Positions 56,607 to 64,000 of a DNA stretch of 64,000 nt are shown here, piece by piece. Position 1 is the first letter of the stretch; each line of letters starts with the position of its first letter. Under the pieces are notes generated by a model. It had not been told where the DNA came from and did no database searches. It saw only the letters and a list, made by a program, of their open reading frames with translations. Source of the stretch: Casuarina equisetifolia (lineage: Eukaryota > Streptophyta > Magnoliopsida > Fagales > Casuarinaceae); the NCBI GenBank assembly GCA_028551475.1, contig CM052357.1, forward strand, positions 5,813,931-5,877,930, given 5' to 3'. A program made the position numbers and the translations under genes.

Positions 56607-59480
56607 AGGATTAAAAGTGAAAAGGACGAGAAAGTATGCCGGATGTATGTCCAGTCAATAAAGCAGACATAAAAATGAAATGCAACAAAGAATATAACCA
56701 GATAATAACACAGAAAATGGCAGAAGAGGGGTCATGGTAGCATTAGCAAGCAAAGCCAGTAAACATCATAAAATCCCACGCAAAACTTCCCACTAAAGAT
56801 GAATTATAAAGTTCTCTTCTTGTCACAATATTTAAACCAAAACTTTGAAAAGTTTGTTATGCAAAATATCTAGACTTTTCTATTAATGAAAGTAAATTGT
56901 TCTTTCAATACAAACACAAACCTCACCAGAACAACACCATTTGGTACTAGTGTACATTGAAAATACAAAGCAACGATTGAACATCATAATAGGGTTTCAG
57001 TGGATACAAAGAATTTTTGAAATCAGTATCAACTGCGCCACAAAAACCCACAAAGACGTTTAACAATGATTAAATCAGAGATATATTGAACGTAAAAATA
57101 AAATCCCCAATTTTTCTTTCACTAATGGTTTTGAAAAATCAAAACTTAATCACTCGGAAACTTGTTGTAAAATGAATAATATGCAAGTATCAAGAACAAA
57201 CAAGTTATGTGATCAACAACAGAAACAATCAAACAGAAAAAGAAATTTGAGCTCAAGAGTTTCAGCGATTCGCACACGGGTTTTCCTTCTATTTGCTTCC
57301 CCTTTCATCCATTTGCACAAATCAGAAACCAATAGATTAGCATTGACAGAGACATTTGCAAGGCTAGAAAACTTACGTTAACTATCATTTTCCCCCTGTT
57401 GGAAATTGTCAGAGCATCCTTTGTCACCGCTCGCTCTCTGCCTCTTCTAACATCTCATTTTGAGCGACGAAGCTTTGTCGATGAATCCAATCACCAAATC
57501 AGACGGTACCGTTTCGTTTAGTGAATTCTCAAGGGCCGTTTCGTTTATTAACGCATGGATCTTGCGAACAACAACGTGCCTAATTCATTAGGCCTGCAAG
57601 CCTTGGAGTTTTATTTTCTAACGAAGGTAATTTCTTTACATAATTCATGGACAATAATAAGGTCATATAGAGAATATTTATATTCTTATATTGAATACAT
57701 GGCCTAATCATAGTACTACAATTGAATATTTTACAATAAAGTTGCTTTACATTCATTTTATTTGTGGTACAATACTAGTACTAAATAAATGTATGATTTT
57801 TCAATAACACCCTTACAATTTGGGAAATATAAATCAAGTCACTTGTCCATGTTAGAAATATGTGATTCCTGCATTTATTTTGACCATAGGAATATTTAAA
57901 TATAAATTTTGTATCTTCAAACCATCATGGTATATTATCTATCAAAGTTTTTAATCCATATTCAACTTTTCATGTTATATCAAATATAATTTCGAATAGT
58001 CCATTTTTTTACATTCAATTTTTCAACATGGTATAGAAGTAGGTTGATGAGTTAGACAAATTTTTCTTTTCCATTATCTATTCTTTCCTACTTTTTTTGA
58101 AGCCAAAAGCATTGTATTTGTGCAATTTTTTTTCCTTATGTTAGTTTAATCAAAATCACAGATTATTTAGCTCCCATCTTTAGTAATCAAACTGACAAAT
58201 TCCTAATTGATATCAATAGTTCCACATATCGTATGCTAATTTCTTTTTTTCTTACCCCAAACGTTTTATGCAAAGTCATCAGCCTGCATGTTGAGTTAAA
58301 GCTGTCAATCACCAACTGAACAAGCAATTCTGCTTCTTCATGTTCGTAAACAGAAGCAGAGTTCTTTGTTAGCAATCATTTGATCATTTCGGCCAATCTC
58401 TTCCATTGCAATTTCCTACAAAGCCCAAGGAAGCAAAATGGAATGTGCGAGAAAGCCCGAGTTCGAGAGTGTACAAGCGAAAGTCATAGGCAGTAGACTA
58501 GAAAAAGGCCAAGCACAAGAGAATAAATAAGAAAGCCCAATTAAGCGAAAGGGAGGTCTGAGGCAGCAACGGAGGAAGCCTAGAACTAGTTAGACTAGAC
58601 CGAGTCTGGAGACCTAGTAGAGGCTTGATATTTTCATCCACAACCAAGAATTCGAAAATGGGTCTTAATGTCCAAAGTTTATTAGAAATGGGTCATGCCA
58701 GGAATTTCCAAATTTGGTTGCATCCCTATAATTTTTGCCCCATCGTGGATCATTCAACTCATGAATGGGACCTTAACCTATTTATATACTACAACAACAT
58801 TAACATCTTTTTAGGAAAAATATACACAATAAGAACTTGAGGAGGGGTTTCTATCCAAGTAAACATCAAAAGAATAGTGAAACAAATGGATATAGGAAGA
58901 GTGTAACTACCTAGCTATTCTTATCTTAGAAAAACATCCAAATAAATGGATACAGGAGAAGTATGATTGCATAATGATTCTTATCTTGTATGTTTATATA
59001 TATATATAGATGAAGATAGAATATAATAGTACGGAAAATAAAGAGAAATAAGATTGTTGATATATTTAATACCAATTTTTAATTCTAAAATCTATCATAG
59101 TATCTAAACATAAGCCTGGATCTATCTTAGTTTGACAAGTATGTTAGCTATTTGCTGGTTTTGGACTTGTAGTCTATATCATTGATAAAGGAAGCTTAAT
59201 ATTATCATAATTTGCATAATTAATTGTTTCTTTTGTTTTTCTGATTGGTTCTTTCAGCCGTGTGAATCTGAACCAGTAGTGGGGCTCTCATGGATAGTTT
59301 ACGATTTGTGAAATTTACGAAAGAGATGATAGTGAGCACTTGTTTATTCAATTCCACTGAGAGAGCAAAAGCTTCTGTGAACTGGTTTTGAGGCTAAAAA
59401 GTTCTCGCATATTTATTTTTCACGTACATGGAAGGTTTTATTCCATGGGCTTGTTGTTAGTTATACTTACAAATCTGGCG
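56607..59480. other. No gene recognised
   Basis: The first part (to about 57000) still matches the intron of copy 1 of the VIII-2 relic (AAAAGGACGAGAAAGTATGCCGG at 56617 and 37573). A GGTACCGTTTCGTTTAG and GGGCCGTTTCGTTTATTAACG pair at 57506-57560 looks like plant promoter sequence, but no gene could be tied to it. The rest shows nothing clear. Confidence 0.45.
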
Positions 59481-59559
59481 TAACGATGTCTTCAGCCAAT
59501 GTTCAAAGGAGACCCTTGCGGGCAGCATTACAGGTCACTGGCTTCTTTGCTTGCGCAAG

Positions 59560-59909
59560 AACGTTTTCGGCTTGCCCTGCATGGGCTAGCCAGCCTGCAT
59601 GCTCAAAGGGGCTAGATCCCGCTCTTGGGAATCAGTCAGGTCATCCACCGTGGCTATCACATGGCTACCACATCAAACTTATATACTAAACAGTAAGAGT
59701 CAAAAGTGAAAGAAGCAGGTTGAGCTAGTCATTAACTTTAAGGGTTGGAAATTTGGTCATTATTGTCCTGCCAAAGTAAAATTTAAAAATGTCTTATAAT
59801 ATAACAATAGAATACTCTGTACTCCATTTCCAAATAAAATTGAGAAGTAAGCCCTAGTCCACAAAAGTAAATTAGATAGAACCACGCTGCTAAGTTAATT
59901 AATGAATTA
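59560..59909 (+). repeat. Duplicated block, copy 2 (paired with 42503-42855)
   Basis: Same ordered landmarks as copy 1 (GCATGGGCTAGCCAGCCTGC, AGGGGCTAGATCCCGC, AAACAGTAAGAGTCAAAAGTG, TTAATTAATGAATTA). It then joins directly to AGTCGAGAAAG, which in copy 1 lies about 1.1 kb further on. Confidence 0.8.
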
Positions 59910-60275
59910 AGTCGAGAAAGGCTTATCACCTTTACCGTACATACTAGAGAATTTTCTACCAAGAATTTGTAAACGCAGCAGTAGGATTTAATCCAAACAA
60001 CTTCCTTGGTGAAGGGAGTATTGGAGCAGTAGACAAGGGAAAACTCTTAGATTGAATGAGTGTTGTAATAAAAGTTTTAAACTTGAATGTAGAATGGTCA
60101 GTCAAGAGTTTTGACGAAGAATTTGAGATCCTATGCAAAATTCGTGGTATCTTACCAAAACATCAGCACTGGTAGCAACATGGACTTCAAGACCTTCATA
60201 CTGGAGTATATGGGGATTCTATGACGGAAGACAATGATCTTTGCCACTAATTGGATGTATGGCACCAGGTGATGT
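59905..60275 (+). pseudogene. LRR-XII kinase relic 4 (kinase N-lobe scrap)
   Basis: Continues from the juxtamembrane region into the glycine loop with changes ([20 protein letters not shown]), an in-frame stop (LLD-stop), VVIKVLNLN, FEILCKIR, then a scrambled stretch and a [12 protein letters not shown] end at about 60255-60271. The catalytic loop and DFG segment are deleted. Not functional. Confidence 0.7.
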
Positions 60276-61640
60276 CTTTAGTGTATTTCTAATTCTTATA
60301 TGCCTATTGTCTTATTGTACATGAATAAATAATCATATTACTCTGGTTTATATGTGGAGAAATCTACATACTCTCATTATTAGCTTATCCATTCCCTTCA
60401 AGCTGAAAAGCCTGATAGGTTTAGGTGATGGAAACAATCAAGTGATTGATCCGATACCTAAGCTTCGAATGAGTAGAAAAATCAGTACTCCAAATGGAGA
60501 AGTCCTGTGAGAGTTGATTGCTAAGAATCTTATTTGTGGAAATATCTATAAAACAGTTCTTTTATAGCTTTAAAGCGCCAAAGAAACAACCGTAGCTTAA
60601 AAATTGCAGGCAGCTGACATATCAAAGAAAGCATAAAGTAGCTTTCCTAGTGAACAACAAAGGCTAACAAGATTATCATCTTCCTAATTCGACAGGAATC
60701 ACAAGCAATGATTGGAATGTGATTTTGTAGCTGCAGGCAGACAATTCTCCATCCGCTCCGCTTTCTTATTTCCTGTTACTGAAGATTACAAGGCTTAAAA
60801 ACATCTGTAGTACTACAGGCATCATTAAATAAATATGACACTTCTGATTGGTTACCATGTTCAATTTGTCGATGTTTTGTTGCTTGTATTCATCTTGTGA
60901 TTCTTCTTTTGGTGGGATGTACTCGGGTGTCTACGGAAATGGCTTTCAGAACCAGGGCCAATTTCACTACATATTTCTATCTTTTACCGACTTTCCTTTC
61001 CGGAACATGTGTCGGTAGTCAAAAGTTTAGAGCGGGTGAATGTAGGGCTAATAGTCATAAGTTTTGTGTTTGGGCTAACAACACTTGAAATGGTCTATAT
61101 AAGATTCATTGGAGACAATTTCAGTAAACTCTTAATAATCCAACAGGTTAGGGGTTTGATTCCAGAAAAGAATATCTTCAACCAGAATTCACATCAAGAT
61201 TGTAATAATACTTTGACTGGAACTCTATTAATGATTTGCCTGATTTGAAATTTTCATGGCATCTCAGTTCTTTTCAAATATACTAGTGTGAGCGCTAAAA
61301 ACAATTATATGATAGATGCAGTAAATCTTGTAATCGACACAATTTTTATTCTCTATCATAAATCCTTGCATAAAAATTGTGTTGATTATTATTCTCTATC
61401 AAATCTAAAACTAAGTGGTCTTAGCAACACCTATTTCTCACTGAATAGGCACTTGTTAAGTTAGAAGAAATTGTTAAATCTCCCCTTTACATGTTAATTT
61501 TTTATTCATGAAGCATTGCTATATCCGCGCGGAAAGTAGAACCTTCGTTGAAAAGTTCTACTGTTGAGTGACCTTGGGGTTTGCCACTCAATCACCAGCA
61601 CTACAGCAGAGCTTCGCGAACTCAGTTTAACGCTTTCCGG
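60276..61640. other. No gene recognised
   Basis: I see no supported coding frame. An inverted repeat with 16-base arms (ATCGACACAATTTTTA and TAAAAATTGTGTTGAT, one mismatch) lies at 61333-61387. Each arm is followed by ATTCTCTATCA. Confidence 0.5.
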
Positions 61641-61644
61641 GCCG

Positions 61645-61786
61645 ATGCTTATTTCCACTTCCGCATTCCCATGAAAAAACCAAGGTAAGATTTCAGCCTA
61701 GAGACTTAAGAACAACTGCTATTATGCTGAAAATTTTCCTGCTGGGTTCTCTATTCATCCTATTCTTCCAAATCCCATCAAACTGA
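61645..61786 (+). promoter_or_regulatory. Three short upstream ORFs before the mTERF gene
   Basis: ATG at 61645 (9 codons, stop at 61672) overlaps the next ATG at 61671 (5 codons) through ATGA. A third at 61724 has 20 codons and ends at 61784-61786, two bases before the mTERF ATG at 61789. If the leader is unspliced, they would limit translation of the main frame. A possible donor (CCAAG|gtaaga, 61684) could remove part of them. Confidence 0.5.
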
Positions 61787-61788
61787 TC

Positions 61789-63546
61789 ATGACCCGTTTG
61801 AAGAAACTCATGGGATTGTCTCTTCTCAAATGGGTTTCTTCTCATATTGGTGAGAACCACCTTGGATCATCAAAATCGGGATTTTGGTTCCACATTGCGC
61901 AAAACTCTCGGTGTTATAGAACAAAAAGAATCCTTCAAAGTGAAAAAAGTGAAAACTTCAATAAAGGTTCGTGTGCTAATTGCCAAATCGATAGGAAATT
62001 TTCTCCTTCCACAAGGAAAGAAGCCCAAGATGCATTGCTGGACTATTTGCATTCGACTAGGAAACTGGAATTCGTGGATGCTGAGAATATAAGTAAAAAC
62101 TCGCCTCGTTTTCTCGAAAAACTTTTGGAGAATGTCGAAAAAGGAGAGGATATTGGGCGGTCTATAACCCGGTTTTTGTGTTACCGTCCCATTAATGAAT
62201 TTGAGCCCTTCTTTGAGAGCTTGGGTCTGAAACCTTCTGAGTATGTTCCTCTTCTTCCGCGGGATTTGATGTTTCTGAGTGATGATGATTTGTTGCTGGA
62301 GAATTATCATGTCTTGTGTACTTATTGTTGGCTTCCGCCGAATAAGATTGGGAAGATATATAAGCAGGCAAAAGAAGTTTTTCAATATGATTATGGGGTT
62401 TTGTCATCAAAGCTACGAGCTTACGAAGAACTGGGGCTAAGCCGGTTTACCGTAGGCAACTTTGTTGTTTCTAGTCCCTATCTTTTAATTGGAAACGTAA
62501 ATGTGGAGTTTGTTCAGGTTTTAGAGGAGCTGAAGGGTTTTGGAAAGGAAGTCACTTGGATTGAGGAGCATCTGTTGGAGGGGACTACGTATAATTGGAG
62601 CCAGATTTTAGGCCTTCTATTCTTGTTTAGGAAGACAGGATGTAGCGAGAAGCAGTTGGCTGGATTGATTGACAGGAATCCGAGCCTTCTATTTGAGGAC
62701 TCTGGGGACAGGACACTTACCCTAATTGGGTTCATGGCAAAATGTGGATCGACAATGGACCAGATACGTTTGATGTTTCTGCAGTTTCCGCAAATCCAAG
62801 TGGGGAAATTTGTTTCGAATTTGAGGCGGTGCTTTCTTTTCCTGAATGAGATCGAAATGGAGGTCATGGAGATTGGGAACATTGTCCGCTCTCAAACCCT
62901 ACTGCTGGGTTCATGTAATTTGAGGAAAGCTAAGCCCTTGTTTCTTGCATTGAATGTTGGGAAGAGGCGACTTCGTAAAATTGTCCAGGAGAGCCCACAA
63001 GAACTGAATAATTGGGTTCTAGGAAAAAAGGTAGAGCGATTACCAAGATTGGGTAAAGATACATTACAAACGCTAAAGTATAAGTTTTTATTGAGTTTGG
63101 GATTTGCAGAGAACTCAGAGGAAATAAAAGCAGCATTCAAAGTGTTCACAGGAAAAGGAAGTGAGCTTCAGGAGAGATTTGACTGTATCGTGAAAGCTGG
63201 TTTACAGAAGGAGGATGTTTCTGAAATGGTTAAAGCATATCCCCCAACTCTTGGCCAAACAAAAAATGTGATTCAAATGAAGCTTGATTATCTTGTAAAT
63301 GATATTGGCTATCCCGTATCATCTTTAGTGGCATGTCCATCGTATCTTGGATTCGCACCTCAGAGGGTCAAGCTGAGGTTATCAATGTATAATTGGCTCA
63401 AAGATCAAGGAACAGCAGTTCCCAGGCTGACCTTGAACAAAATCGTTACCTGTACAGATAAAATATTTGAAATGCGGTATGTAAATCGTCATCCCAGTGG
63501 CCCTCAGGTTTGGGAGGATTTGAAGAAAAAAATCTACTCTAGATAA
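61789..63546 (+). CDS. MTERF18: mTERF-family organellar protein, MTERF18/SHOT1-like
   Basis: Uninterrupted 585-residue frame. The N-terminus (MTRLKKLMGLSLLKWVSSHI to about residue 50) is basic and Ser-rich with few acidic residues, fitting an organellar, probably mitochondrial, transit peptide. The body has mTERF-type helical repeats, visible as recurring LGL/LGF plus (S)PxLL or YP motifs: FFESLGLKPSEYVPLLPRDL (about residue 144), LGLSRFTVGNFVVSSPYLL (about 218), IDRNPSLLF (about 296), FPQIQVGK, CIVKAGLQKEDVSEMVKAYP and a final YLGFAPQRVKLRL. Proteins of this family bind nucleic acid and affect organellar transcription or RNA processing. SHOT1 loss affects heat tolerance in Arabidopsis (family knowledge). 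Assignment to MTERF18 rests on recalled similarity, not on a search. The start is the first ATG after an upstream stop. No disruptions. Confidence 0.85.
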   Translation: MTRLKKLMGLSLLKWVSSHIGENHLGSSKSGFWFHIAQNSRCYRTKRILQSEKSENFNKGSCANCQIDRKFSPSTRKEAQDALLDYLHSTRKLEFVDAENISKNSPRFLEKLLENVEKGEDIGRSITRFLCYRPINEFEPFFESLGLKPSEYVPLLPRDLMFLSDDDLLLENYHVLCTYCWLPPNKIGKIYKQAKEVFQYDYGVLSSKLRAYEELGLSRFTVGNFVVSSPYLLIGNVNVEFVQVLEELKGFGKEVTWIEEHLLEGTTYNWSQILGLLFLFRKTGCSEKQLAGLIDRNPSLLFEDSGDRTLTLIGFMAKCGSTMDQIRLMFLQFPQIQVGKFVSNLRRCFLFLNEIEMEVMEIGNIVRSQTLLLGSCNLRKAKPLFLALNVGKRRLRKIVQESPQELNNWVLGKKVERLPRLGKDTLQTLKYKFLLSLGFAENSEEIKAAFKVFTGKGSELQERFDCIVKAGLQKEDVSEMVKAYPPTLGQTKNVIQMKLDYLVNDIGYPVSSLVACPSYLGFAPQRVKLRLSMYNWLKDQGTAVPRLTLNKIVTCTDKIFEMRYVNRHPSGPQVWEDLKKKIYSR

Positions 63547-64000
63547 TGAACTTTTTTTTCATTTGTACTTTTAAGGTTTTTGCTTTGCAAGTTACTAGCA
63601 AGTAAATGTAGAAAAGTTCTTTGTTTTACAGCTACAGTTGAAAAATGCATCAAAGGCTTTTAATTTGCATATGCTCAATCCAAATTTTGTTGAGTTATTG
63701 ACAGCACATTAGTGAATTCAAGGACAAAAGCATTTAAAGCCTGGTAACATTGCTTAAATTCATTTTTCTTGTTCATTTTGGGATGGCCTTAGAGTTTTGA
63801 GGCTTTGGACGTCCCATGAAAAGTAGATCAGTCCTTGTGTAGGCATGGAACATGAGTTCATCATGAATTCTACTATAATATATTTGATAGTTTTCGGACA
63901 TTGTTCCGCATAAAGACGGTCAACCCTTTTCTTTGGTGTTTTGTTGCTTATGACAGTTTTCCATGTTAACCTGCCAAACTTGGAAAGAAGGCATTAGTTC
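63547..64000. other. 3' region of the mTERF gene
   Basis: T-rich sequence follows the stop codon. It contains no further gene. A polyadenylation site could not be placed with confidence. Confidence 0.5.

Noticed and set aside
57172..57381. 69-codon frame with basic composition
   Set aside because: No domain, no homologous frame in the matching part of the other VIII-2 block, and no coding bias seen.
61870..62410. Long minus-strand frames opposite the mTERF gene (up to 171 codons)
   Set aside because: They are reverse-strand shadows of the well-supported plus-strand mTERF frame.

Overview
The window is nuclear DNA of a flowering plant, probably a woody eudicot. It is AT-rich, has long introns with GT/GC donors, carries plant-type receptor kinases and nested LTR retrotransposon debris, and ends in a plant mTERF gene. 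I cannot name the species. There are no prokaryotic features. I saw no tRNA or rRNA genes, though I could not scan for them systematically.

The dominant theme is a duplicated, decaying receptor-kinase cluster. Locus 1 (about 160-13523, + strand) is an apparently intact LRR subfamily XII receptor kinase of the EFR/FLS2/Xa21 type. It has a signal-peptide/LRR exon, a 9.6-kb intron holding three intact and several dead 144-nt LRR cassette exons, a 2-kb LRR-transmembrane-kinase exon and a short final kinase exon. Locus 2 (26501-34992) is a heavily broken paralogue split by a 3.45-kb insertion. Locus 3 (47922-54807) is a near-complete paralogue with four coding indels, three or more of them in short homopolymers. 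Downstream of loci 2 and 3, on the opposite strand, sit relics of a different receptor kinase, the malectin/LRR subfamily VIII-2 type (36060-39345 and 55135-56606). The duplicated unit was therefore a convergent pair of receptors. Two further LRR-kinase scraps (43395-44047, 59905-60275) are linked by a shared block at 42503 and 59560.

Between loci 1 and 2 lies a transposon-rich tract (14345-26490). It contains a degraded Ty3/gypsy gag-pol relic on the minus strand (15420-19270) and a compact gag-only LTR element with both LTRs, primer-binding site, polypurine tract and target duplication (20261-23251). A solo LTR of the same family lies at 26906-27647, nested inside the insertion that splits locus 2. 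A Ty1/copia scrap lies near 44520-44760.

The right end (61789-63546) is an uninterrupted mTERF-family organellar gene expression factor, most like MTERF18/SHOT1, preceded by three short upstream ORFs.

The most interesting structure is the locus 1 intron. It is a store of phase-1 LRR exons, each encoding exactly two LRRs, which could in principle be included or skipped without breaking the frame.
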